Below, one piece after another: positions 43,301 through 54,372 of a stretch of 64,000 nucleotides of DNA (positions are counted from its first letter, which is position 1; every line of letters begins with the position of its first letter). This DNA is from Anopheles merus. Lineage: Eukaryota; Arthropoda; Insecta; Diptera; Culicidae. The DNA lies in assembly GCF_017562075.2 (NCBI RefSeq), contig NW_024427605.1:1-64000 (forward strand). Reading direction: 5' to 3'. The notes below the pieces were generated by a model that saw only the letters and a list, made by a program, of their open reading frames with translations, did no database searches and was not told the origin of the DNA. Both the position numbers and the translations under genes were made by a program.

Positions 43301-43535
43301 GTATGGTTTATACTGCATATTGCTTGAATAAAAGAAACGTGTTTAAAAATGTTTGGTTTTTGCAAAAATTTTCCCATCAAAACAAACTGTGCCGAATCTG
43401 ACAGTTGCTAATCGAAGGCAAAAATTGTGTAATTGAATTGGACAGTGTAGCTTACACCATCTGACGTGTGAGCAAGTGGTAGACAGCGGTGTCTATTCAA
43501 AACGACTATTGTTATAAACAAGTGGACAGTTGTTT
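43301..43535. other. Unassigned segment between integrase and env
   Basis: Non-coding sequence that begins tatggtttatactgcatatt and has AATAAA near 43329. It may be a solo LTR or the residue of a deletion. Ends and target duplication were not resolved. Confidence 0.5.
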
Positions 43536-43739
43536 ATTATGCTGGTAAACCCTGTAAGAGGACAAAACGCTCCCGGGAGATATTAGGTGTCTTAAAAGAT
43601 TTCATGTTCGGGGGAGACGACATAGACGAGCAATTAGCAGCCTTCAGAGCAGCAGAGGATATAAAAATTACACATTTATCCGAACTAGTGATGCGCGTTG
43701 CGTTCCGAACCTGCCAGGTGCGATCTGTTCCAGCATGCA

Positions 43740-44170
43740 AGCATCCGGACCGCGATCCTTATTTTTAACCGAAGCAGGTTCAGACTGAACCTGTTGCTCT
43801 CACCGTTCTTTGCGATCCGACCTGAACCGACTGTTATCAACGTTCTTATTGATCCGATGTGAAGCGGCTACTCTCAGCGTTCTCTGCAGTCTGTGCTAGA
43901 CTGGTTGCTCTCAGTGCTCTTTGCGATCCGGCCAAGAACGCTCGACGGAGAGAATTGCTCTTTGATTTGATGGGCCGATTTGCTGCAAACAAAGCATCCA
44001 GGATCATTTTGAACCTGTTTCTCTCAGCGTTCTTTTCGATCCGGTCTGGAACGCTCGATCATCTGCTCTCTTTCATACGATGGGCCGATTTCGTACGTAC
44101 AAAGGAAGCAGGTGAAATCTGAACCTGTTTCTCTCAGCGTTCTTTTCGTTCCGGTAAAGAACGGCTTTCT
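43740..44170. repeat. Tandem repeats inside hAT2
   Basis: Units of roughly 120 bp around ctctcagcgttcttttcgat and atgggccgatttcg recur, with looser copies of gttctttgcgatccg before them. They lie just inside the left end, like the subterminal arrays of hAT1. Confidence 0.5.
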
Positions 44171-45180
44171 CTTCTCTTTTGCTTCTTTCTAGTATGGACA
44201 CACACACACATTTTGTCTATGTGAGTGATAACAGCGCAAACCATACTCTCTCAGTCAAAGAGATAACGGTACAACACCTGAGCCGTGAAGCCAGAGAAGG
44301 ATAGAGATTTGTGATTGGTGGGAAGCTAATCGCCAAAATTTAAAGAGACGATCCTGCACTAGCGGTAAGCGTAATGAATGAAATGTTTCTCTTCTGCCAT
44401 ATGGATGTTATCAGTATAGGTGCGTTATTTGGACTGCATTGTGGTAGTCAATGAATTGCTATGTGTTGGGTGCTAAGCTGCGTCGTTGGGCATGCATTTC
44501 CAATGAACTTGTTGGAATTTTTATCTGAGATCTTCTTTGTGCAACTAAATATTTATGGTGCATGACACGTTTAGCCTTCCGCAATAATGTCTTTAACGCT
44601 GTTTATCGCCCCGTGAAACAGCGCTCTTCTTATGGACAATTAAAGTGCACTACCGGACACATTCACACTGATAGTTCACCGTACAGTATAATATCAACCC
44701 TACAGAAACAACTTAACAGTCTATGTATTTTATAAACTGATGTTATTCGATGCTATCTGCTTCTATTAAGAAATATTAATTGAATCAGTGTAGTGTAAAT
44801 TAATCCATACGCAATTTCAAAAGCCGATTAAACTTGTAAGCTTTATGATTTGGAATAAAAATTTCATATCCGTTGCAACAAATGTTTGATTTACTTCTTT
44901 ATTTAGTAGTATAAAAAGGGAATAATGATTAATTTTAGTGACAAAATACCTTAACCTTTTAATGAAAAAGGAACTGTAAAGCGGGCTACTTAAGTTAAGC
45001 GGGTATATTTTAGTAGAAGAATAGTTTTACACATTTAGTAAACTATTATTTAGCTTTATTTTAATTGGAACTGTGTGATTACTGCACAAAAACATATTAC
45101 ACAATAATCAATGAATACTTTCAAGTTAACCATACATAAAGTGAGCAACTGAAAAAAAGCGTAACCATGGCAGGACATCT
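44171..45180. other. hAT2 interior, non-coding
   Basis: AT-rich sequence with a short CA run near 44200-44212. No transposase domain or other gene was seen. Confidence 0.5.
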
Positions 45181-46324
45181 TGAACCTGCGTTCCGCGTTC
45201 CGTTCTTTTTCTCCAGATCGGCAGGTTCGTTCCGTTCCTCAATTTTCGGAACTATTCACATCACTAATCCGAACGTTTGACCCAAGCAATCAAAAAACAC
45301 AATGAGTTAACAGAAAATTTACGTTACCCAATAGACAAACTCTATGATGATACAGATGTTCTCAGCAAAGAATTTAAGCATAACAAAAATGAAGTTCTAA
45401 CAAAATATATACAAGAAACGATCATGCTTACAACCGCTCTAGTACAAGACATGATAAATAAGTTCACGAAATAGATTCAAACCAATTATATTTAGAGGAC
45501 GAAGAGATGTTAAAACAAACTATACGAAGAAAGATGGCAAGTCATTATAACGCTTTAGAATACTCGGAAATAACCAATAGGAGAATAGAAAAGGGTGAAA
45601 TAGTCTTTTCTATCAAAAACATAATTGTATCGATAGAAAATTACGAGATGTTTGAAGTCATAGCCATTCCAAACTTTGCCAATCATACGATTTTAGACAT
45701 ACATGAAAATACAATAGCCATCAACGAAACTAGTTACTTATACCCGAAGGAAACTACATATCGCACTACATATCTTCTGAGAAAATAATGCAACGAGAGC
45801 CAGACCGCATAGCATCAGCATTACTACACACAGAAAGTGGTACCAGATGTAGCTCAAAGGAAATAGGGTCAGAAGTCACTGAATTTATACAACTTACAAA
45901 TCCAAACAGTATTCTGTTCTTCTCTATCAACCCTGATAAGATATTACTAAAATGAAATAAAACACTCACTACCCCAGGCTGCTCAATCGGAATCATATCC
46001 TTGTCACTAGACTGTAGCATTTTGACGAACAAGTTCGAAATTCAACCGACGATGCTAATAAAATCTGAGCAAGTTAGAGCATATTTCAAACCTATGTTAA
46101 ATTTAAGCTTATCAAAAGAAGATAAGTCGAACGAAGTAGAATCGGTAACCAGTAACTATGTACTTTTCTCGATAACCATACTAAATGTTTCTATTACGGT
46201 CATCTTGGTTTCCGCGATGTTAATCAAGAAATATCTAAAACAAAATATTGGTCCTCCGCCATGCAGGCCACCAACTTTAAACCTAGAATTGTAACTCCCC
46301 TACGAAGAATTACGGGGGGAGGGA

Positions 46325-46545
46325 TGTCGCTGACGACAATTTAGGCTTAAAAACAAAGCGTTGCTAGGTCAATAAATGCTGACGAGCTACGTTATGCAAC
46401 GCGCCAGCAATGCGCGCTGGTTTAACGATTAAATGGAAAAATAGGCTAAGAAGAATAGACTAAGAAGAATATGCTGATCGATGACGGTCAGCAATTTTAG
46501 AGTATAAAATCAATTGAATAAATTAATGAAGTCATTATTTGCCAA
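46325..46545 (+). repeat. BEL2 3' LTR
   Basis: Starts TGTCGCTGACGAC directly after the purine tract acggggggaggga. It holds TATAAAA near 46504 and AATAAA near 46519. The 3' end is uncertain; no second LTR remains. Confidence 0.5.
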
Positions 46546-47032
46546 GAGCCAGTTGGTGTGTTTATTATTGTGCTTAAGTCGGCGTGTACTGTGCCTGTCT
46601 TAAGCTGCTACTTCGAAAGACACTTTTGTGTGCGCGACAATGTACTTATTTTTGTAATTTTTTTTTATCACGGGATGTTTTCGCTTCTTTTTCCGTGCAC
46701 TTTTAGCTGTCGAATGACGTATGGCTTGTTTTCCTATGCCTATGGCGATCACGAGTTGTAAACAAAAATGTAACTGTCAAAATTATCCCGAACGCTGTGT
46801 ATATGTTTGGCTTTGGTGTCTAGGATATTTTTAATAGTCTACCAAATTTTCACACTTTCACTCATTTTTTGTTCAAATTCGTAAGGAAGACGACGATGAC
46901 GAGCGGGAATGGAAGGAGGGAGGGAAGGCGACGAATACTTCAACACTAGAGAACAATGCTCGACACAACCGTATCACGACGACCGAAAACCGACCGAGGG
47001 GTGGAGGAGGTGGACCGAATGAGGGAGAACGT
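46546..47032. other. Spacer with a relic mariner terminus
   Basis: At 46769-46803 the sequence aactgtcaaaattatcccga plus acgctgtgtata resembles the right end of the mariner at 38980-39008 (aactgtcaaatttatctcga, acaccctgtata). No partner terminus was found. The remainder has no gene. Confidence 0.5.
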
Positions 47033-47176
47033 TGACACATACTTTTTCTCTTTTGACGGTGTTGCTTTATTGAGTTCTGATCAACGACTGCCCGCTCAGC
47101 CCAAGTTCTCTTCTTTACAGATTCATTCCGATTGCATCAGGCAATACTAACTTTCAACTCTACATACAATTCTACA
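47033..47176 (-). repeat. Gypsy E 3' LTR
   Basis: Minus strand starts TGTAGAATTGTATG after the purine tract and has AATAAA near 47064. The end is placed at a TGTCA near 47033 with low confidence; no partner LTR is available for comparison. Confidence 0.5.
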
Positions 47177-47233
47177 TTCGACCCTTCCTGATGGACTTCG
47201 ATCCTCGATGTCCTACCCTTAATTAACTTATCC

Positions 47234-48736
47234 CTAATCCTTGAATTCCTGATCTTCATCTAATCCATCTTTGTCAGACGATTCAATCGTAGCATATGAC
47301 CATAGTTTGATATTGTCGTCACTCGTACTCGTAACTTGAGGCCCTTCGCGACTAGCTGCCTTTTTAACGTCATACCGCCCATTTCTTTTTACCTTCGTTA
47401 TTTCGTACGGACCCAAAAATTCATTAGCTTACTTTCTTCCTGCCACAAATTGAGTTCTCTTTATCGCCACCAAATCACCAATCTTATACCCATGTTCCGG
47501 CTTTCTTTTCTTATCAAATTGCTCCTTATATCTCTTTTGCGCCAACTCTATTTCTTTTCTGGCCTCTTGTCTCATACCCTGTCCATCCCATTCGTATTCT
47601 TCATACCATTCTTTTTCCAGCATTTCGTGTAATAAATCATCAGATGCCTGTCTCATTCTGACCCCGAACATTAATTCAAATGGAGATCTCCCTGTTGACG
47701 AATTAAGGTGCCCGTTTACCGGCCGTTGAACTCTGTTGACTTGTTTATACCACTTAGCGATATCTCCCATCGATAGTTTTCCCAGCACTGATAAAACCGT
47801 CCGATTTATACGTTCCGCCTGGCTGTTTCCTCGTGGTACTCCCGTAGTGGAGACAATATGCTCGATGTTTTGCTTCTGAACGAATTCGGCAAACACCTTA
47901 GCCGTGAACGCTGCCCCTCTGTCCGTTATTACTCGGGTCGGATATCCGAATATCGACGACCAACTCTCCAGTTTTTGCAACACTTCCTCCGCATTCGTTG
48001 TTCTAGTAGGATAAAGCCAAACAAATTTAGAAAACCCATCCACCACCGTTAAAATATACCTGTATTGTTTTGAAGGGGCGTCCATGGGCCCCACATGGTC
48101 CAAATGCAATGTGTGTAGAGGCGCATCTCCTTTGTCGATTGGGTTCAAGCATCCCTCGTGTCGTCCTAACTTTTTGTTGTGTAGGATGCACTTCTCACAG
48201 TTCGAGATATATTGCTTCACCAATACCTCTAGATGTGGAATCCAAAACTTCTGCCTTATGGTATGCATAGTACGCTGTGCCCCATAATGACCGTCGTTAT
48301 GTGCGTTTTCTATGATCTGCTTCCTCATGTTTGGTGGAATCACTAATAGTTCGTTTTCTTCCACTACAGTGTATAAAAGTCCACCTTTCAATTTATACGA
48401 TCCGTAGGGCCTATCCAATAGAATTTCTTGTTCGGTTGAGCCATGGATAACCATGTCATCCTTGTACAAATCTAGTAGGTTGTTTGTAATTAGATCCCGA
48501 AACACATAATTAACATACCGGATAAACACTGCGGGCGAATTACACAAACCAAACGGCGCGCAATTAAACTCGTACAATCCTCGCCTCGTTGCAAACGCTG
48601 TATATTTTTTACTGGTCTCTGCTACCAGCACATGGAAAAATCCATTCTCCAGGTCCATAACTGTGAACCATTGTGCACATTGTAGTTTTTGCACGACATC
48701 ATCGATCGAATTCAATTTCCGATAATCGACACACAC
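47234..48736 (-). pseudogene. Gypsy E RT fused in frame to integrase
   Basis: A 435-codon frame runs RT motifs VCVDYRKLNSIDDVV, VMDLENGFFHVL, EFNCAPFGLCNSP and the catalytic LYKDDMVIHG, then at STEQE passes directly to ILLDRPYG and the integrase finger (NAHNDGHYG...CEKCILHNK). The integrase triad is complete: HLDHVGPM, VITDRGAAF, QAERINRTV. RT thumb and RNase H are missing through an in-frame deletion. A stop at 47429 separates the tail (GPYEITKVKRNGRYD to 47234). Confidence 0.5.
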
Positions 48737-49505
48737 CAGGTTGCTCCCGTCCTTTTACTTCACTACAACTATACGGCTCGCAAAATCCGATACAGAAGGC
48801 CTAACAATGCCCTCTTAAGCCACTCATCCACTTGCGCATCCACTGCTTCAGATTCCGAAAAAGACAATCTGCTTGGTGGGTGGCGGAACGGCATTATCTG
48901 TCCGTCTGGCACAATTTCCAACTTAACTGGACACGTTTGTTTTCTCTCACTGCAGCTGGTTTTATTGTATGTCTCGATCATTGTCATTATCTCGCCCCGA
49001 AATTGAGGCGGGATAACCGGTTCTATTGTCTCGTCAACGCTCATTGTGTTCATCACTTCACTTAAAATATTGTTCACATGCTGTTGTCGTTCCCGTTCTT
49101 CTTCCTTTCTCTGTATCCCCAACACTTGCTCGTTTCTATGTGGCTCGATCATGACCGTTTCGTTGTTAATGTTGTAATTAACAGAATGCAAAAAATCCAT
49201 ACCTACGATAAGGGGTGTTCTAATCGCTTCGTATGGTACCAGAATCCACTGCGCCTGATATACACAATTGTCTATGTTTACTGCAATTGTGGCTTCGCCG
49301 AATCCATTTTGGGGCACTCCTCCTAGCCCTCTCAAAGTGTGGTTCGATTGTTTCCATTGTTTTTACTGTGGTGGAAGTCCCGTGAAAACATCTTCTCGTA
49401 TTAGCGATATCTCGCTCTCGGTGTCGACCAGAGCCATATATTCTTTCCCGCACACGCTTACTTGTTTTGTTGGTAATTCTTTATTTGATTCCTGGGTCTG
49501 ACCCC
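48737..49505 (-). pseudogene. Gypsy E protease and RT entry
   Basis: The protease begins KQVSVCGKEYMALVDTESEISL (near 49450), with DTE where DTG is expected, then after a frameshift MRGLGGVPQNGFGEATIAV and TPLIVGMDFLHSV. The linker leads to the RT entry CPVKLEIVPDGQ and RHPPSRLSFSE...DEWLKRA. A frameshift near 48770-48790 separates it from the next frame. Protease inactive by its active-site change. Confidence 0.5.
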
Positions 49506-49509
49506 CCAT

Positions 49510-49926
49510 CACGCTGTAGCTGTTTTTGTTACAGTTTCAAGCTATATGCCCCACGCCTCCACATTTGAAACACTTTACCGGAGATCGCTCATTTGTACTA
49601 AATGGTACAATAGCGCGCGTGTCAGTTACCAGAACAATCCTTCCTTGGCAGAACAATCCTTCGCCCGATGTCCCGTTCTACCGCATTCAAAACATTTTGT
49701 TGCCTTAACACACTTTTGCGCTTCATGTCCTAACTCCCCACAAATATAACACTTCCGCAAACCTATACCATTGTTCCTCTTCACAACACTTTTCTTTTCC
49801 GCTCTATCCATGCGCAATAGCTCTTCTTTCAGCTCGGCCATACTGCGCGCTCGATAAAGGGATGCACGCACTTTTGTGTCGCACGACACACCGTCCACGA
49901 TATACTCGATGATGCTCCCCTACTAG
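49510..49926 (-). pseudogene. Gypsy E gag, downstream part with three zinc knuckles
   Basis: Continues from the part beyond element F with SIIEYIVDGVSCDTKVRASLY. Three CCHC knuckles follow: CYICGELGHEAQKC, CFECGRTGHRAKDC and, after a stop at 49626, CFKCGGVGHIA.NC (with an in-frame stop before the last Asn-Cys). A 12-bp direct repeat (gaacaatccttc) at about 49632-49663 lies in the spacer. Three knuckles instead of two distinguish it from gypsy A. Confidence 0.5.
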
Positions 49927-50941
49927 CAAAGAGAACGAAAAAGTGTGCGACTTTCAGGCGAGGGGCATGTAGAAGCATGGGGAGACGGTTGGAAATACGC
50001 GGAATTACGCGAAGGCGCGAGCGTGTTTTGGTTTCTACACAGTTTTTTCACTCACACAATTACACATGTGTGAATGTGTGCGTTCACTTTCAGCCTGCGC
50101 GCTCAGTTTGGTTTTCTCGCAGCGGCATGCGGGTATCGGTGTCTCGCTCGCACTAGTGCAGCGAGTGTTCCTCTGTGCGCTCCCTTTCTTGCCACCACAC
50201 GAATTCGTCAGTTCAGCTCAAGCGTTCGCCGTGAAAGGCCGCGCGCGTGTTAGCCTAAGTCCCGGGCGATCGATGTTTCGCTAAGTGTTTAAGTGTTGTG
50301 CACATTGAAATGAAGCTGCGCTTTTCTTTCACCATTTATCTTAAATGTGTGATTTGCGCTGCTTTATTTCAATATTTGTTTACTGCATTGAACAGCAACA
50401 ACGGTATTCATGCAGTTAGACGGTTTTTTAAATAAGATGATTTTTTTAATATAAATAATGTGTGTGATTTTGTGGCAATATTGTGTGAAGCTATGTGCGA
50501 AAATGCCCCTTTATTTGCAATAAAAGTGGTAAAATATAAACCAACTTTAATGTGTTCAAGTTTTTGTTTTGATTTGGGTGCACCAAGTCCGAATGAAGGG
50601 AAGCGCACAGCGTGCTACGAAAGAAACAAGTGGGAGGGGGTGTCAGTCCAGCGCAGCGCAATTCGCTGGAATCAAGTAGGAGGGGGTACCAGCTCAGCGC
50701 AGCGCAAGCCGAAAGAAACGGGAAGGAAGGGGTATGATGAAACAGCGCGAGCGAGCGTTCTTTACAGCGAGAGCGCCTCGTGTATTTTAAAGGCAAGCAA
50801 GAGAGCGCATTCTCTCCGTGGTAGCGCTCCATCTGCCATTTTTAATTTCGAGCCCAAAACAACGGACTTCGGATCCGATCTTGGCCGGGCCCCCACCGCG
50901 TGTTTCTACCTACCCCTCGCCTGAAAATTTCGTTCTCTTTG
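49927..50941. mobile_element. Element F, 1-kb inverted-repeat element in gypsy E gag
   Basis: The left end caaagagaacgaaaaagtgt (continuing ctttcaggcgagggg) and the complement of the right end, caaagagaacgaaattttca, form an imperfect inverted repeat of about 45 bp. The gag frame is interrupted between ..EIDD and SIIEYIVDGV. No target duplication was recognised, so the superfamily is open. The interior has no family-like ORF but repeats cagcgcagcgcaa near 50650 and 50693. Confidence 0.5.
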
Positions 50942-51643
50942 TCTGTCGGGTCTCATCATCGATTTCCGTATCTCGAGCTATACGCTGCATCTCGTATACG
51001 TATTCGAGCATTGTTTCCTGGGGACGTTTTACCCGTGACATAAGCCGCCTGTGCACATCACTCGACCGCACTATTTGACCAAATTCTTTCATCAGCTTTG
51101 ATCGCAAAGCTGCGTACGATATTATGTTTTTTTCAGTCGAGAGAAAACTCCGCGCAACTCCCACCATTTTTCTCCGGCACATAATAAATATTTGCTCGTC
51201 CGTCCAATGCGCCATGTTGGCCACTCCCTCGAAATCGTCAAACCATGCCCCAATGTCTTTGGTAAGGTCATTGCCGTAAGGGTCAATGCCTTCTTCCACG
51301 TCGCGAAACGAATAGGGCTGCACAAACTGTGCATGTGTTTCTATACTTCTAGGCACATTCATCTTTTGTGACACCACTTCTGCCCAAATTGCTCTCGATT
51401 CCGCGGTAGCAGCCATAGCACCACCCGCCGCAGTCGTACCACTGCTCCCCGTTTCGCTAGTTTCTGATTCCGCATCCACGTCAAAATTTCACCGGTATTT
51501 TCCTCGCGTTGGCCGATGCTTGTTACCCCAGCTTCTAATAAACGCTTAGCTAATTCTTCCTTGATTCCGGACAGTGCTAGTCCCGCCGTTTCGCACATCT
51601 GAACCAATCCCGCACGCGTATATTCGCTTAGAAAACGTTCCAT
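50942..51643 (-). pseudogene. Gypsy E gag, upstream part
   Basis: Start at MERFLSEYTRAGLVQMCETA, a SAP-like motif (GIKEELAKRLLEAG), followed by a frameshift near 51480. The next frame has PYSFRDVEEGIDPYGNDL, MAHWTDEQIFIMCRRKMVGV and DVHRRLMSRVKRPQETMLEY, which line up with gypsy A gag. It ends at element F. Function: particle protein. Confidence 0.5.
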
Positions 51644-51859
51644 TTTTTATATATAACGCGCCAAAATGCTAGAGAACGCAACTTTTTTTCGCACCCCAAA
51701 CGCACAGCGTTAGTCCCTCACACACACACGCACAGCGCTTCCTCCTCAGGCATCCAGCACCCACAAGCACGATGCCTAGTGACGCCGCACACCTCTTTCA
51801 CACCGCAGCTTTCCGGGCCCACCGCACCGATCTCCTTGCATACCGCTTAACTTGCGGAC

Positions 51860-52200
51860 CCAGTGCAGAAACTTCGAAAGCCACTCGCGCACACCGCGCC
51901 TTTCTGTTGCAAACCGCAACAGCTTCACGCGCACACAGCGCACAAACGCACACAGCTTCTCGCGCACCCCGCGCCTTTTCGATGCTAACTGCAACTTCAC
52001 CGCGCACACAGCGCTAATCCTTTTGCACCCAGCAAACTAGCGCACACAGCGCAGAAACGCACAAAGCTTCTTGCGCACCCCGCGCCTTTTCGTTGCAAAC
52101 TGCAACTTCACCGCGCACACAGCGCACCAACGCACAAAGCTTCTCGCGCACCCCGCGCCTTTTCGTTGCAAACTGCAACTTCACCGCGTACACACCCGCT
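51860..52200 (-). repeat. Tandem repeats in gypsy E leader
   Basis: A unit of about 72 bp containing cgcgccttttcgttgcaaac and tgcaacttcaccgcgcacac (plus strand) is repeated about four times between 51890 and 52190. It lies upstream of gag on the element's strand, the same place as the array in gypsy A, though the sequence differs. Confidence 0.5.
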
Positions 52201-53390
52201 GCGCAAAGCGACGGAAGAAATCATGCCGTTCGGAGAATTTTATCATGCCATCTTTTTCCCTCCAACGGCAAATTTGTCAAGCAGCTCGTCGAGCTACCCG
52301 TCCCTGGCTCCGCCTCGTACCCCTCGCCTGAGCGCGCTGTTGAAGGTTTGGATGTGTTAGTGCGTCAGACGGCCAATCGCTGTCAGCCGTCCTCCGTGCT
52401 TTTTCCCTCCATAGCGCCATCTCTTTCTCGCGTGTGGTCAATGCTCGCGAGCTGTTGTGGCGCCTAAAAATGCCGTTAACAAACATTGCGGCGATGAAGT
52501 TGCATTTTCACAAATCAAACAAAAAAAGCGCAATAAGTTCAATTGCTGCAATGTAAAAATGACTAAGGAATCGCTAGCTAACGCTGGAGGGTTTGCTGTG
52601 AAACGCGCAGATCCCTTATTCGCATTAACACGTTCATCCCGGCGCTTATTTTCATCAACTTTCCTTTCCACCAGCACCTAGAACGCAGGCTGGAAAGTTC
52701 ACTGGCAGGCAGTGGGGCCTGCCATCGATCTGAACGAGTTAAGCATTAAGCATAACTTTGTTACACTAAGCTTTTGCTTTCGTATGTTGTAGATTACACA
52801 GATATGCTGAGCCGTCTGCGCAAGGGTATGAGCGTGCGTGTGTGTGCAAAACTGTCGCCAAATGTGTTTTTTCCGAAATGTTATGATCCTTCGGTCAAAG
52901 AAAGGAAGGTGTTCATGAAAGGCGGAAAGACGAATTGAGGCCCCTGTCAATGGTAACTGATGACAGGGAGGAGGGGGTACTGGCACACAGCTGTTGGGAG
53001 ATTGAACAGTATACTTAAATTGCCGGCGGGAAGGCCATGGGACCCCTACGATCATCGGTCACAGGCCCTAAAATTGTAGCCGCCAGGGGGGAGGGGAGGT
53101 GCAAATGGTTTTCTCCAGCCACGGAGCCCTAAAGACCATCTTTCCGGGGGCCCTTGTTGCTAATAATCTGTCCACTTGTAGACATACGGCATACTACAGA
53201 CTAGAGATCTTCGGCGACCGCCTAGTCCGCCTATCGTTAGGTCTGCCGCTGGTACATTGCCGTGTTTTTTTTATCGTGGAGGTGCATCCTTCCCCCTGCC
53301 TGCAGCGTATGCATCGAGTAGGAGACAGTGTGGCAGTATGCAAGTTGCACGCTGGATAGGAGCGGGCCCGCGACACCGCCATCATTCCGC
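52201..53390. other. Non-coding, origin not recognised
   Basis: GC-richer than the left part of the window. A copy of tacccctcgcctga at 52317-52331 matches part of the element F right end. No LTR, coding domain or RNA gene was identified. Confidence 0.5.
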
Positions 53391-53394
53391 ACAT

Positions 53395-53552
53395 CTGCAT
53401 GCCCGTCGTGGGTTCTAACCGCGTATGAACCGTCCGCCGTAGCAAGGGGTGACTATCAGGCTACGCGGTACTCAAGTCCTGAAAAGGCCGGCATGATCAC
53501 GGCATTACGCCAATAATAATAATAATTATAATAATAAGAAGAAGAAGAACTT
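53395..53552 (+). mobile_element. tRNA-type SINE, second copy
   Basis: B-box-like GGGTTCTAACC at about 53410, body gtagcaaggggtgactatca, then ggccggcatgatcacggcat and a TAA/AAG tail (53513-53551). It aligns in order with the minus-strand copy at 25139-25330 but is quite diverged. The 5' end is uncertain. Confidence 0.5.
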
Positions 53553-54053
53553 AGCATAGCAGTCCACACTCGGAGAAGGTTTTTGTTTTGACTTTGGTGC
53601 TGCCGGGTCTACCGCTGTGGCGCGACAAATGTACGGAATGCACTTGAACAAAGGACATGAACCTACCGATCCGAACCCATTCCAAGGCAATGCCGGTCAA
53701 TCGGCGTCATGATACCGACTCTAAGCCAACAAGCCACCAGATTCTGGACGGACAGGTACAGCACCATACGCGCACCGTAATAAACAAATCCAGAATCCTC
53801 TTTTGTATGGATTCAATTCAAAATGTTGTTTCCACTTGCGTGCGCTAGCTGAATTAGAAATAAATGTGCAACATATCACACGCACGTTTGCTTAGATCGT
53901 GTTCCTTTTTACCACCAACAGCAGAGCCGATCGCAAAGATGCCAATGCCAATGGTTGTGTTGTCTCTCAGGTAGCGAGATCGAAAATGTATGGACTTTGT
54001 AGTCGTAGCTGATGAAAATGTACGCCTCAGAATCAAATAGTTTTGGGGTTTCC
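53553..54053. other. Non-coding spacer
   Basis: No gene or element recognised on either strand. Confidence 0.5.

Positions 54054-54372
<319 letters not shown>

Larger units (their letters stand above)
43686..45266. mobile_element. hAT2, hAT-type non-autonomous element
   Basis: It begins tagtgatgcgcgttgc and its other end, complemented, begins tagtgatgtgaatag. The 8-bp duplication atccgaac is at 43678-43685 and 45267-45274, and the env frame resumes across it. Length 1581 bp with no transposase frame. Subterminal sequence near both ends contains repeated GTTCCG/CGGAAC motifs. It shares the TAGTGATG terminus with hAT1, so one hAT transposase may have moved both. Confidence 0.5.
43536..46293 (+). 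pseudogene. BEL2 env-like gene, split by hAT2
   Basis: The part before hAT2 (to 43685) has a furin-type RTKR at 43559-43570 followed by an acidic helical stretch (ILGVLKDFMFGGDDIDEQLA). After hAT2 the frame resumes (45275 on) with helical sequence, several Cys and glycosylation-like NxT/S sites, stops near 45470 and 45785, and a hydrophobic membrane segment at about 46159-46236, followed by a short basic tail and the polypurine tract. The order cleavage site, helical region, C-terminal membrane anchor matches class I-like retroviral or baculovirus-F-like envelope proteins. Position between integrase and the 3' LTR supports env. It cannot be expressed as it stands. Confidence 0.5.
40560..46545 (+). 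mobile_element. BEL2, a BEL/Pao element with env-like coding sequence
   Basis: Remnants of gag (last zinc finger), protease, RT, RNase H, integrase, then an env-like region and a 3' LTR from 46325. The 5' half of gag and the 5' LTR are absent. Many frameshifts and internal deletions are present, and a hAT-type element (43686-45266) splits env. BEL/Pao elements with env are known in insects and nematodes, but less common than env-free ones. Confidence 0.5.
47033..52200 (-). mobile_element. Gypsy E, relative of gypsy A
   Basis: Minus strand: leader with tandem repeats (about 52200-51860), gag (51643-49510), protease and RT start (49500-48740), RT-integrase fusion (48736-47429), integrase tail, polypurine tract and 3' LTR (about 47176-47033). 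The SAP-like gag start, SFRDVEEG and YIVDGV motifs and the purine tract caggaagggtcg are shared with gypsy A. A 1-kb TIR element sits in gag. 5' LTR not found. Confidence 0.5.

Noticed and set aside
50066..50924. Frames inside element F
   Set aside because: Compositionally odd and without domains; the element looks non-coding.
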